The position numbers were made by a program, and so were the translations under genes. Of a DNA stretch of 64,000 bases, positions 9,858 through 21,714 are shown piece by piece (the stretch's first letter is position 1; the number at the start of each line of letters is the position of its first letter). Source of the DNA: Hsuehochloa calcarea (taxonomy: Eukaryota > Streptophyta > Magnoliopsida > Poales > Poaceae); NCBI GenBank assembly GCA_036346395.1, contig CM070604.1:52975003-53039002 (forward strand), read 5' to 3'. The notes beneath the pieces were generated by a model that saw only the letters and a program-made list of their open reading frames with translations, searched no databases and had not been told where the DNA came from.

Positions 9858-11956
9858 TGTAATACCCTAAATTTATTTAAGTGAGAAGATATAATTTAGG
9901 GAGAATGACCAATCAAAAAATGGAATTTACATAAGTTTAGAGGGGGGTTTTGCAAAGATTCGATAATCTAGGCTGTGGGTTTCCGGCCCACAGCATTTCA
10001 GCCCAAGGTAGAGGGGGGGAGGGGCTAACCCTAGGACGCCCTTCCCCCACTTGGCCGCCACCCCTCCCCACTCCCCCTTGGCCGGCCGCCACCTCCTCCT
10101 CCCCTAGCAGCGCCTCCTCCCGCCAGCGGCGTCTCCTCCCCTGGCGATTCTTCCCGCTGCTAGCCAAGAAGGGGAAGAAGCAAGATCCCCTTGTGGTGCC
10201 CGACCAGGGAAGAAGGGGGGGGGTGGGAGGGAGAAGGGAGGGAGGGGGATTACGTGGTGGTTCTCGCGTTCTTCAGCGGACTCTCCAAGGGGAACCCCCG
10301 ATCTCGTTTGATTAGTTTTGTAGTCTTGCGATTTGACAATATCGGTATTAGATTGATTTCTGTAAGTCTGTAGTGCACGTCTGTTTTAGGATTGTTAACG
10401 ACATAATTTGACTAGGCCATCTCCTAGAGATTTGTGGGCATCGTCGTTAGCTTTCCGTAGAGTCCTGAATCACGTCATTTGGAGATGTGGATTTCAAGTT
10501 ATGTATTTTGTAACGTTGCTGTCCTGAGGTTCTGTCGGGATTCTGACAGATTGTAGTAACCAGTTATTAGAAATTAGCTAATTAATTATTTAGAGGTTTT
10601 CACCAACACAAAAGTTGTAGGTATTTTCTTAAGATTTCTAGAGAGCTAAATAGCACATTTTTTTTGGATGTTTGTACTGGAAGTTATGTAAGTTTTAGTC
10701 TTGCTATCCAGAACCTCTGACGAGATTTAATAGTTTGAGTAATCTGTTTCGTATGGATAGAGAATGACAGAATCTCAGAATCTTGACAATTAGTTTATTG
10801 TGGGGAATTTAGTAAGCTTTCCATAGGATCAAAGATCACCAATTTTGGTTAAACCTACGAAAAGTTATGATTTTTAGAAGGGTACTGTCCCGTTTTGGGA
10901 CAGAGCGTTATTCATGGGAGCTAGAGTTTTGGGCTGCATTAGGGGGCGTAGTTTGTCGTATATTTGTTTCTAGCATTGTCTTGTCCAGAAATGTTCTCTT
11001 ATTAAGGTTGTTAAAAAATGTTCAGACGGTGGTGTGGTTCCGGGGGCAGCGCCCTCTACGCGTCATCAAGCTTTGCACGGTTGAGGCAAGTGCAATTAGT
11101 CGGTATAAATATTGTAGTGAATGCTTGAATACTTGTAATATGATTACGTATTTAATCATGAATGTCGCTGCTGATTATTACATATTTACGTTGGATAATT
11201 GAGAAGACTCATATGCATCATGTCATTTTTCCTTGATATTTGGGCCATGTGGTGGCCAAGTAATGATTTCGAGGTCCCCGTCATGTATTAGACGGGCTTG
11301 AGGTCCCCATACTCGTGGAGTGTGGGCTTATGGTCCCTGTGCTAGAAGGTACATGAATGGGTATGCATAACAGATGCATACTCCGCATTCCGTAAATGCA
11401 AAGAGAAAAGAAAAAGGTGCATATGTTGGCATTTGCATTGCATGTATCATATGAGCTGTTCTTGAGATGAATACTATGATTGATTCACGGTGACAAAGTT
11501 GTAAGTTGGATTACATATTTATTTATACTTGTTGAGTCATGGACTCACCTTTACTGTTTGATTGTATTTTAGGTACCTCTTGCGCGAACGTCATGCATGG
11601 GAGGGGCTAGTGTTATGATCTGCTGCACACTTCCACAAACTTTTCATGAATGAATAATTTTGGACTATGAATTAATAATTGAGCAAACTATTAAGATATT
11701 TTTTTATTGGATATACTTTCATGCTTCTGTTACTTTGTAATGGAGTTGATTATGGTATCATGAAATCTTTTATGATTATGACTTAAGTTGGATGTAGAAA
11801 TATTTGTGTATGTTATTGTAGTTTATTTAGAATTCCCTGTATGATTAATTATACAAAGGAGGTTCTGCTGAAATTTTATGCAGTGTTCTATGTTTCAGAT
11901 TTGTTATATGGTTATTTTAGTAACATTCCAGGCTCTTGTTCGGCTTGGGTGTTACA
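9858..11956. mobile_element. Solo LTR, 2,099 bp, with 5-bp target duplication
   Basis: The element starts TGTAATACCC and ends GGGTGTTACA, an imperfect short inverted repeat with canonical TG...CA ends. It is flanked by the identical pentamer GTTGG at 9853-9857 and 11957-11961. No internal gag-pol and no second LTR lie nearby. This fits a solo LTR left by recombination between the two LTRs of a full element. Length and end sequence resemble large grass Ty3/gypsy LTRs (inference). Open frames inside it are not coding. Confidence 0.88.
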
Positions 11957-12116
11957 GTTGGTATATGTTGTGGAAAAAAATTCTTTGGAATGGGGCCTCG
12001 CGGCCGTCCTCCCAAGTCCCCGTCCCGATGCCGGACACGCGTGCAGTGAGAGAAGCAATCTCAAAGCAGTTGAACTCTCAAACTACCTCCTCCTCTTCCT
12101 CCAGTTCCCCGTCCGC

Positions 12117-12685
12117 GCGAACACTGCTACCCTTCTCTTCGCTCGTGCGCCAATGCAGCCTGGACCAATCCACCACTGCCTTCCGCCCCCACCGACGATC
12201 TCGTGCACTGCTCGCGTCCGGCAGCAGCCGCAGTCAATGTCAGACTCCTTCGACGGCATTGACGCGACTCCCCCTGGTTCGACCACTAAATTTCGACCAC
12301 ACTGATCTTTGATTTCGACCACACTGGTCTTTGATTTCGACCACACGGTTTTAACCACTGAGTTTCGACCACACTGGTTTTTGGTTTCGACCATTCAGTT
12401 TCGACCACTTAATCTAAACCACTGAGTTTCAAACACACTGGTTTTTTATTTCGACCACTCAGCTTCAACCACTGAGTTTCGACCATACTGGTCTTTGGTT
12501 TCGACCACTCGGTTTCGACGACTCGGTTTAAACCAGGGGGAGTCGCGTCGATGTCGTTGAATGGGTCCGCCATCGATGGCGGTCACCGCCGAGCGCGCAG
12601 GAGGTCATCGGTGGGGGCGGGGGCGGTGTCGGATTGGTCTGGTCCGCGTTGGCGCGTGAGCGAAGAGAAGGGTAGCAGTGTTCGC
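12117..12685. mobile_element. Foldback element with a TTCGACCAC array core
   Basis: Left arm 12117-12279 and right arm 12531-12685 are inverted, diverged copies of each other. The outer ends GCGAACACTGCTACCC and GGGTAGCAGTGTTCGC are exact complements, and the inner ends are CGCGACTCCCCCTGGTT and AACCAGGGGGAGTCGCG. Between them lies about 250 bp of short tandem repeats built on TTTCGACCACACTGGT and variants. No transposase frame and no clear target duplication were found. Confidence 0.8.
12280..12530. repeat. TTTCGACCAC minisatellite within the foldback element
   Basis: At least ten diverged units of roughly 14-28 bp, each starting TTTCGACCAC or TTTCGACCATT and often carrying ACTGGTYTTTG or TTYAACCACTGAG. 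They form the loop between the two inverted arms. Confidence 0.85.
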
Positions 12686-13890
12686 AGTTCAGGAATTCAA
12701 CAAGCAGGCTCCTCGAAGATGGGTAATCCTAGCAGCAAGTATGAGCAAACTGCACATAGTTGCTTCATAGCAAACTACACAACAACTTTTTAGTCCTTGT
12801 TGGTGCGAGCATCGCTGTGGAGGCGAGGACGACGTGGGGCTTTCCCGTGGCCTTTTCCCCGTAGGAATTAGCATACACGATCCCCGAATACCCTTCCCCT
12901 CCATCATGGAGCACCAAGTTGCCAGTGATAAACTCTTACACTTCCCCACAATCAAAGGTTGTTCAAGCAATCACCCCTACTAATTGAACAACTGGATTTG
13001 GATAGGCAAACAAAAAGAAACGAACTCAAGACAGACAAAAAAAGAAACTAAACCAAGACTAAGCAGCAAAAAAATCAAAAAAGTTACCTCTGAGATGCGG
13101 ACTGATCGATCTTCGGAGGATGAGCGAAGCCAAACAGGACGAGGGGATGGGTGGGAGGGGAGGCACCGAGGCGGTGGCTGGGGAGGTAGGTTGAGGGGCG
13201 ACGGGGGAGGAAGAGGGACGGAGCGACAAGAGCTAGCGGAGAAAGGCGACAGAGATGGGAGAGGAAGGAAACGAGAGGCGGAGATGGAAAGAAGTGAACA
13301 CCGTTCCCGTTCGACGAAGGGTTGAAGGGGAGGAGAGGACGGCGCAACCGACACGGGCGAAGGGGAGGGGGCAGCAGGAGCGACGCGTGCAGAGGGGATG
13401 AGGGGAGCTGCGAGGGCTCGATGGAGAGGAAGGGACGAGAGGAAAGGAACCGAGAGTCGTACGTCCACACAGCGGGCAAGGAGAGAACAGACGTAGGGGA
13501 AGGGACAGGAAGACTCGCGAGGCTCGCTCCGCTGGCCAAAATCGCTACGGTGGGTGCGATCGGACGACGAAGGAACGGCTCTCACACGATTGGCTAAATA
13601 TCGGGAATGGTCGACGTGGACACAGCTAGAGCTCGGTGATTCATCCGGTATGCTCACCATGCGTGCGTTGTTGCGAACGATCGACTGGCTCGAAAACGGG
13701 CCGCGCGTGCTCGGCAAAAAATCGGAAGACACCAACGTCGAGAGGCTGGGAGGCCGACAATTCTCTCCCGTTTAAATCAAAGAGAGATTTGATCTTTAGA
13801 GTGAAAAATCCTCAATTGCAACGAGAAAAGTAGCGAATCCTCTTGTGAACATTAGCCATGGACACAAATCATATATTTTCCCTTATACGC
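12686..13890. other. Intergenic region with a low-complexity minus-strand frame
   Basis: Holds a purine-rich block from about 13080 to 13450 that opens a 251-codon Ser/Pro-rich minus-strand frame without family motifs. I do not regard it as a gene. Otherwise featureless. Confidence 0.5.
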
Positions 13891-13904
13891 ATACATAGCC
13901 TTGC

Positions 13905-14100
13905 AGACCTGACCAAATGGGCGGCCCAGCCCGACCCAGCATGGGCACGACCCATCTAGGCACGACCCATTCGGGCCGGACTATTAGATGGGCCGTGCCG
14001 AGCCAGCCCATGTGCCGGGGAGGCGGCCCAGGCACGACCCGTTGGAGTTTTGCGCCGGGCCGGGCCGGCACGAGCCCATTTGACCCATTAGGCCAAGTTT
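13905..14100. repeat. GGGCC/GGCACGA-rich repeat
   Basis: Dense recurrence of GGCCCAGC, GGCACGACCCAT and GGGCCGGGCC in both orientations. The same word set reappears at about 14460-14560 and 14950-15050 inside the tandem duplication. It resembles GGGCC-rich non-autonomous elements widespread in grasses, but I cannot name the family. Confidence 0.6.
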
Positions 14101-14250
14101 GGTGAGCGAGAACAAAAAAATCACAAAAATGTGTAGAATTCAAGAATACATATGAAAATTATAAAAATATATGAGATAAGCTTTCTGAAAATGTAATAGA
14201 ATTTTATTAATGTTTAAATAGCTAGCTCGTTAAAATATTTATCATTTAGT

Positions 14251-15222
14251 TCATAAGACATGAAAAATTGAAAAACATGTAAAAACCCTTTTTAATATAT
14301 ATATTTTAAAAAAACCAAAATAAATTTATATATACTTATAAAATGAACTATATAAAATTTAAAAACTATAAAATAAAACCATATAAGTATTAAAAATGGA
14401 AAGAAAATAATATAAATGTTAATAAATAAAAATAAAACCATATACATATATATATAAACAATGTCGTGCCTAACGGGCCGACGGGCCGTGCAGTGTCTGG
14501 GTCGTGCTAGGCCAGGCCTGGCACTATTCGTGTCATTGTGTGTCAGTCCGGCGTGCCGTGGTGGCGACCCAAACACAGCCCAAGCTATTATTCCATGCCA
14601 GTCCGGCCTGTGAATAGTACAATCTATACTGTACCTAGACCAGATCAACAGTGTCGTCCATCGAACCGGCCCGACAGGCACCACTCGTTTGGCCAGCTCT
14701 ATAGCCTTGCACCATTTTATCCGACCGTATGGGATCCCGTGCTCATAAGACATGAAAAATTGAAAAACATGTAAAAAATCCTTTTAAATATATATGTTTT
14801 AAAAAAACCAAAATAAATTTATATATACTTATAAAATGAACTATATAAAATTTAAAAACTACAAAATAAAACCATATAAGTATTAAAAAATAGAAAGAAA
14901 ATCATATAAATGTTAATAAATAAAAATAAAATCATGTATATATATTAAAACAATGTCGTGCCTAACAGGCCGTGCAGTGTCTGGGTCGTGCTAGGACAGG
15001 CCTGGCACTATTCGTGCCGTGGTGTGCCAGCCCGTCGTGCCGTGATGGCGACCCAAACACAACCCGCTATTGTTCCATGCCAGCTCGGCTTGTGAATAGT
15101 ACAAGTTATACTGTACCTATACTAGATCAACAGTATCGTGCATCGAACCGCACGACAAGCACCACTTGTTTGGCCAGCTCTATAGCCTTGCACCATTTTA
15201 TCTGACCGTATGGGATCCCGTT
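14251..15222. repeat. Tandem duplication of about 490 bp
   Basis: Copy 1 (about 14251-14741) and copy 2 (about 14742-15222) both begin TCATAAGACATGAAAAATTG. Both run through the same A/T-rich block and CAATGTCGTGCCTAAC segment and end ACCGTATGGGATCCCGT. Copies differ by scattered substitutions and small gaps, so the duplication is not very recent. Confidence 0.9.
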
Positions 15223-15402
15223 TCCATCCCTAGTGGGCCCCGTTTGCAGAGGCACAACGCGAGGCACCCGCATACCCTCGTCTCCCTCTGAACCGTGGGC
15301 CACCCCCTACCCTTCCCCGCCGCTTGCCGCAGCCGCAGCCGCAGCCGATCAACGCGGCTGCTGCCCTTGCTTCCCAACCCCCGCCAATAAAAAAAAGAAA
15401 CA

Positions 15403-15424
15403 AGAGAGAGAGAGAGAGAGAGAG
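15403..15424 (+). repeat. GA dinucleotide repeat in the BBR/BPC 5' region
   Basis: Eleven AG units, followed further downstream by a TC run at 15622-15634. Both lie in the probable promoter or 5' untranslated exon of a gene whose protein family binds GA repeats. Confidence 0.85.
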
Positions 15425-16907
15425 TGGTGGTGGTGACGACTAGCTTTGACCCCTACCTCGCCTCCGCACCGCCTCCTCCCGCTCGCTCGCCGTTGGCCGT
15501 GGCTCCTCGCCGGCGGCGGAGTCCCACATCCCATCCCGCTGGCGCGCGGGCCCCACCTCTCCTCCCCGCATGGCAGCCTCTAGAAGGGGAGGGAGCTGCT
15601 GCTGATAGTGTATGGTAGCTGTCTCTCTCTCTCTCCCCCCGTCTCTCGGCCTCTAATAAATACACTAGAGGTTGTTTCCCCAAAATTTTCTGTGTGTGAG
15701 AGAGAGGCTGCATTGGTCGACTAGGGGAGTAGGGGATTCACCCTGCGAATCCGCGCGGGTTTTGGTGGTGGTGTTGCACGGTGAGTGGGTGATCTAGGGT
15801 TTATTCCGAATTGGGTTTCTGTGTTATTTCCGCATATGTCTTGAATTCCTGGTCTAATCAATTCCGAGCAAGTACGAAGGGGGGCGTGCGGCCAAGTGGG
15901 TTTGCTTCCGGGGTTGTGTACGCTACGCATGCTCATGTGTGGGTATTTGGATGGTGAACTGGTACTAGTACCACTGGTAGTAAGTAGTGTTCGTGCTTGA
16001 TGCGAGCATTTGGTGGCGTGAATCGCGCATGCGCATTTAGACATTTGAGTGTTTGAAGCGCTGTTGCTTCCAGCGAGTAGAATCAGAGTTTGGTGCTCAA
16101 CTTGGCGCTGCTGCTGCTGCTCCTCCCTGTGCCGTGCTGCTGCTGGCTTGTTAACTCCCCAAAATTTCTGGTGAGTTGGAGCATTGCCTAGTGGTCATGA
16201 TGTTGCGGCGCACACTTGATTGAACCACGTGTGCAAAGTAGGAAGCAACTAGATGCAGGGAACTACTTGTTTTAATATGGAAAATTATGTGTGGTTTGAG
16301 TCTATGAGGTTTTGACCAATGTATTTGCGAGGTTTTGGTTTCACTACTTGAGCACCGGATTTAAGGGTCATATCAATAACTCTTCCTCACCCAATGTTTA
16401 GAAGGAGGATGAGAGACTTGTTATCCGCTCATACGTGGTCAATCAGGTAGCGACTTGCTGACTACTGAACTGGCAGATATTTAGTCTAGCTACTCTACAT
16501 TTGTTTGCACACCTACGATACATGCATCCGGAAATAATATTTCTGTTACCACATATGAGTTAATTGTAGGAATAAGGTTTGTGAGAAGCTCCTACACCTT
16601 CAGGGGAGAAGGATGAATCACATTTTTGCATTCTAGTATAATTAATTTTGTTTCTGCATATGCCATGCTTGCTTGTTAAGCCTAAAAATTTCTTGGTGAG
16701 CATCTCTGATAAAAAAAATGGTAGAGAATTGTAGATTGCATGCCCTGCTGTTCTTCCAAGAATTATGCATTTGATCATATAGGAAACAGCTAGAGCCAAG
16801 AGGTGAGGTACTAGCATATTCAGCTGCAAAATCTTGTGGTACTTTTGAGTCTGAAGCTTTGAGAATCCATATGGAGGCTTTGGTTTGGACTTTGGACAAT
16901 GAATAAA

Positions 16908-17763
16908 GGGTTATTTAGATATATGCCACTATAAAGTTCCTAGTTTTGAGATATGCCACTACAAAGTTTCAGCTTCGATATATGCCACTGCTAAGTAGGC
17001 AAAATTGGAGATATGCCATTATGGAAAAATTTGGACAACAATGTCCCTATCTTCTTCCTCCACCCCTCCCATGGCAACCATCAAGCATGGAAGGGTAATT
17101 AAATAACCAAGAACTTGACCAGCCCAAATACCAATTCACATATCAGAAGCTAGCATAAGAACCACATATCAGAGGGAGATACATTTTCTTTTTCCTTTCT
17201 TTCGAAAGCAGGGGAGTGGGAGACAGAAGACGCGAGCAGCAGCACAAGAAGAAGCAAGGGGCCAGCGTACGTGGGTGGTCCCTATATACACAGCTAGCTA
17301 GCGGAGCGGCCACAGAACGGACGGACGGTTATGATGGATCGGCGAACGTGGAGCTCGGTGGCGACAACGGATGGGTTGGCAGCCATGGATGAGGAAGGAG
17401 GTAGCCATGGATGAGAGGGTGGAGGAAGGTGGGGAAGAAGAGAGAAAGGAAGAAGACAGGGACATTATGGTCCTAACTTTTCCACAGTGGCATGTCTCAA
17501 AAAATGGGCACTCTGTAGTGGCATTTGTAGAATTAAAAACTTTTTGATGCTATATTTCAAAACATGCAACTTTACAGTGATATATATCTACGGGAAAATT
17601 TGCTCAGTAACATTACAAAGATGTACAAATTGGAAAATAACATCTAATGTGAAGATGACAGATGAGCCACGGGGCCACATGTCATTGACACACTGATGTT
17701 ATTTTCAACTCGTGAGATCATTGAAATGTTACTGAGCAAATTGTCCCTATATCTAAATAATCC
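16908..17763. mobile_element. MULE-like MITE, 856 bp, 9-bp target duplication
   Basis: Terminal inverted repeats start GGGTTATTTAGATATA on the left and read GGATTATTTAGATATA (complement) on the right. The left continues ATATGCCACTATAAAGTT and matches a CTTTACAGTGATATATA segment on the right. The 9-bp duplication ATGAATAAA is at 16899-16907 and 17764-17772. A 9-bp duplication is characteristic of Mutator-like elements. The interior (17180-17440) is GC-richer and may be captured host sequence. No transposase. Confidence 0.82.
17591..17747. mobile_element. hAT-like MITE, 157 bp, nested in the MULE terminus
   Basis: Ends are inverted: GGGAAAATTTGCTCAGTAAC on the left and the complement of GGGACAATTTGCTCAGTAAC on the right. 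The 8-bp duplication TATATCTA is at 17583-17590 and 17748-17755. An 8-bp duplication points to the hAT superfamily. It splits the right terminal repeat of the larger MITE, so it inserted later. Confidence 0.85.
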
Positions 17764-18214
17764 ATGAATAAATATTCCTCTTCTAATGCTTTTGGACAGA
17801 TAATAATACATTAATATGACTAGTTGCTTGCTCTTACTCATTAAGCGAACTATGGCTTGGTGATTACTGGATTCATACATGCGTAGCTACTCCTTATTCC
17901 TCAGTTTGACTTGTGCCTTTTACTTGTGCCTTTTCTTCTCATCTCTCTCTCATTTTTTTAGACGCTATATGTCTTTGCTGAGAAAGGCATTCGTCTCTAC
18001 TCTATACTGATTCCCTTTACCCTTTCCTCTCCATCCCGTTGTTCAGGATCTCTCTAGAGCTCCAAGTTAGCAACAAGCCAAACTAACTAGGTTACTCTTT
18101 TGCACATACTTTCCCTGGAATATCATTTGCTGTACCATTGATTTTTGTCCCTCTTCTTATTTTACAGGTGATTTCATAGTTGCCCTATTTTCCTGGCTGC
18201 AAGCAAATGTAATA

Positions 18215-20518
18215 ATGGACAACCTTGGACACAGAGAAAATGGGAGGCAAAGGCCCGACCAATATAAAGCAGTTCATACTCAGGTTTGTGTAATTCATTA
18301 TGAAGGATTCTTGTGCATGGTTTTAGATTTATACATGTTGCTTTGACACATAAAAGATACACTGCACACGACTAAATATGGTACAAAACATTTATTCAAT
18401 TGTTTTTTGCCAGTGAGCATTATCCTGTAACAAACCTTAATTAAGGATGTTTGACCGGATCATATGCTGAAGATGAGTACCTGAAATGCACATATACTTT
18501 TTTTTAGATCAAAGGCAAATTGGCCCAGCATTGGTAGAAAGTTCAAAGTCTGATACAAAAACAGGCAAAGATAAAGGCTGGCGATACCAGCTGTACAGTT
18601 TTTATTGTACTCCATGACAAATGGTGTGCACAAAATGAAGCACAGAATCCCTATAGCAACAGTTAGCTAAAATGTAAATATGCTGACCAGTCGATATTTC
18701 TAAGTGCGCTAGTTTTGTATGATAATGTATTTAGTTCGCTTGGTTGTTTTTTCAGGAAAAATAAGTGAAATACTTGCAATTCTTAGAGCTTTTGAGGGTT
18801 TGAGTTATGACTAGTAAGTTGTTTTGGAGCAACATAATTGTGAACTTACTGTGTTGAAACCTGTGTTGCATGTGCTGTTTTTCATGTCAGAATGCATTAT
18901 CATCACGATCTTCAAGAAGAGGGAAATATTGAACCTTCTAGCACATAGTTTATATTTTTGCACTATAATTGTTTAGATAGACTTTGTCTAGCAACTTCTT
19001 TGTCTCAATATTGTATCCCCCACACTTACAGTGCTCCAGATGGTCATAATCCTGTAGATATAACTTCATAACAACAATAAATAAAATTTGTTGTATAGAG
19101 ATTGTCACTTGCAATGCCCATGACTTTTTGTTTCCTCGGTAATGTCCATATTGTGCCTAAAGTTCTTCTAAATGGGGAATACCCAAGCTGAATTTGGAAA
19201 TTTTAATTGTTCCAGCTGCACCATTTATTCTAAGACAATAGATATTGCAAGCCTCTTTCATTCTTGTCTGCTCTTTGTTTTCTCCTTCTATGTAACTATC
19301 CAGCAAGTGGTGGCATTTGAATAACCAAGCATAATAATTGGCAGATACTATGGAACTCTCTATTGAGACCAATACTTGTGTTAACGTGTATTGAAAACCC
19401 TAAAAGTGTCATAGAAATGTGCGGTGTTGAACTTTACATATACTGCTTTTCACATATATCACAAACACCAAAATTGTAGCTACCAGTCTACCACCATGCG
19501 TTGAAAACATGTTTTTCTTCTTCCTGAAGATACTTCTTACTATAAAGAATTGTTCTCTGAAAGGCTGGGGACTTTATGATATCTTCCCTATGTTTCAGTG
19601 GATGATGCCTCAAAGGCAGCTAAAGGACCACCACAGTATGAATCTTCTGGCTTTGATGAATGAGAGGGACAGTGCCATCCGAGAAAGGGACCATGCTCTG
19701 GCTGAGAAGAAAGCTGCCATAGCTGAGCGGGATATGGCGTTCGCCCAGCGGGATGCTGCAATGGCTGAACGGAATGCTGCAGTCGTGGAACGAGACAATG
19801 CCCTCGCTGCTCTTGAGCTGGCCCGTACAAACGGATTGAATGTGAATAACGGGAATGGATTTCCCCAAGGATCTCACAGCGGAGCAAAGAACACCCACCA
19901 CCATGACCAGCTTTCTCATGTTCAATCATCGCCACTGCAACTGGCTGATTCTCCTTATGATCACATGAGAGAAATGCACATATCGGAAGCATACCCTGTC
20001 TCAACAGCTCCAGGGAATATTGGAAAGGCAAAGAGGCCAAAGAAAAATAATGGCCAAGCCTCTCCATTGAAGAGGCCATCAGGTGTGCTCCGGAAAACCA
20101 AGAAAGCCACTGGCGATTGGAAGAATGTTGGAATGTCTGGTGGAGGGAAGATTCAGGTCGTGTCTCTGTGATGAAGAACGAATGGAAGGACCAAGACCTT
20201 GGTCTGAACCAGGTTACATTCGACGAGTCGACAATGCCTGCGCCCGCCTGCTCGTGCACGGGGAAGCCCCGGCAATGCTACAAGTGGGGGAATGGCGGGT
20301 GGCAGTCCTCGTGCTGCACCATGAGCATTTCCCTGTACCCACTACCAGTGATGCCCAACAAGCGCCACGCTCGCATGGGCGGAAGGAAGATGAGCGGCGG
20401 CGCATTCACAAAGCTGCTCAGCCGGCTAGCGGCCGAAGGCCACGATCTCTCAACCCCGGTGGACCTCAAGGACCACTGGGCTAAGCATGGCACAAACCGG
20501 TACATCACAATCCGGTAG
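18215..20518 (+). pseudogene. BBR/BPC GAGA-binding transcription factor, group II type, with a frameshift
   Basis: Plant-specific nuclear factor that binds GA/CT repeats. A 5' untranslated exon ends at 15780 (donor GTGAGT). Coding exons are 18215-18283 (23 codons) and 19599-20518. Residues after the second junction (WMMPQRQLKDHH) lead into a regular Ala/Glu/Arg coiled coil (MNERDSAIRERDHALAE and similar repeats), typical of group II. A basic nuclear-localisation-like stretch (KAKRPKKNN) follows. The C-terminal domain has the five cysteines (CSC, QCYKW, SSCC), the RHARMGGRKMSGGAF block and the end GTNRYITIR. The frame breaks between 20138 and 20148. The upstream frame stops at 20171 after about 213 residues, while the pentacysteine domain is read one frame over. 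Exon 3 is 920 nt, one short of a multiple of three. Either a real one-base deletion or a sequence error; without it the protein would be about 329 residues. Confidence 0.85.
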
Positions 20519-21714
20519 CTCCGCGACCATTGATGACCGTGCCATTCAAGCTGGAAAGGGGGGGACATCGGGCAAAGGTTGCTTCTCCTGCATTGCCTAA
20601 AGCCATACCGGGGGTGCCATCTCTGTAATGCTATTGGTTTCTAGTGGATGTAGGTAGAGTTTTGTGTTCACAGTGCCGTTGGTTCTCCCTTTCTGAACTC
20701 TGAATCGTGCTCGTGGCGCTGGAATGCTGCAGCCCACGAGAATGGAAATGTAATTGTAGTCCCCAGGTATTCACTTCATCGTGAGATGGTTGTATAGTTT
20801 GACAGCCGGATTCAAGTGGTAGTAGTGGAAGGCCTATTGCTATTAGCATTTTGTTCAGAGCGTTCCTATTCAAGACCATGGCTAATGTTTTTCCTGTTCC
20901 TCTACTCCCCCATCAGTTTTATCTTCCTAGGAATCCACTGCTGCTCCAATCATTTGGTGTGATTGAATCTGGCCTGTCTAGAACGGTAGTCACACGGATC
21001 GTGGGTCGATGCCGTGTTGTTTCATCGACTCTCGTACAATTTGTGGGACATAGTAAGCCATTACTATATAATTTAAAAGAAAAAAATTAGCGTACCACGT
21101 CACCCCTTTCATCCTGGTTTAGAAGTTAAGTTCTCGGTGACTATGGTCAGGAACACGAATTTCCTAGGGATCTTTTAGGGAACTGCGTGAATACTCTCAT
21201 TTCCTGTAGGATTTCTGCATTCCAAACAAGTACTTAAGTGATGACAAGTAGTAATGGCTAGCCAATTACAAGCTACCAATAATGACAATTCGCATGGAAA
21301 ATTCTGAAGTCTGAAAATACAAACTCTGCAGACAGCAAGCACTGAGCAAACAATCAAGACTACCATGTTCTTGCAGTAACATTGAGGTAGATCATCATAT
21401 CTATAGCTGAGACCAATAGAAAAACATGAGCAATCACCAGCCAGCGAGCATTAACCAAACACTTGCAGCATCAGTTACTAAACCAGTTTACTAACATGTT
21501 GTTGCAGCAACATTCAGGTAGGTAAGATCAGATCCATAGCTCAGATTATAGAAGCAGGGAGTTCTAATTCCAAGATTAACCAACCACCTCCAAGACCAAG
21601 AACAGATTATAGAAGCAGGGAGTTCCAGTTCCAAGATTAGCCAATCCCCTCCAAGAGCAAGAACAAAAACAAGAACAATAGAGGCATGAGCAATCAGCAG
21701 CCAAGAGCCTTGGC
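20519..21714. other. Convergent 3' regions of BBR/BPC (+) and cyclophilin (-)
   Basis: Holds the BBR/BPC 3' untranslated region, then sequence downstream of the cyclophilin stop. A tandem duplication of about 61 bp is at 21543-21664 (AGATTATAGAAGCAGGGAGTT twice). A more diverged duplication lies between 21365 and 21540. No gene seen. Confidence 0.6.

Larger units (their letters stand above)
15781..18167 (+). other. Intron 1 of the BBR/BPC gene
   Basis: Bounded by CACG|GTGAGT at 15781 and TTTTACAG at 18160-18167, and it lies between the 5' untranslated exon and the exon with the ATG. It contains the MULE-like and hAT-like MITEs described separately. Confidence 0.75.

Noticed and set aside
9950..10315. 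Plus-strand frame inside the solo LTR
   Set aside because: Pro/Arg-rich, lies wholly within LTR sequence.
12980..13735. 251-codon minus-strand frame with a hydrophobic C-terminus
   Set aside because: Ser/Pro/Arg low complexity from a purine-rich block; no homology recognised and no promoter or splice context.
19588..20259. Long minus-strand frame across the BBR/BPC exon
   Set aside because: Shadow of the repetitive coiled-coil coding sequence.
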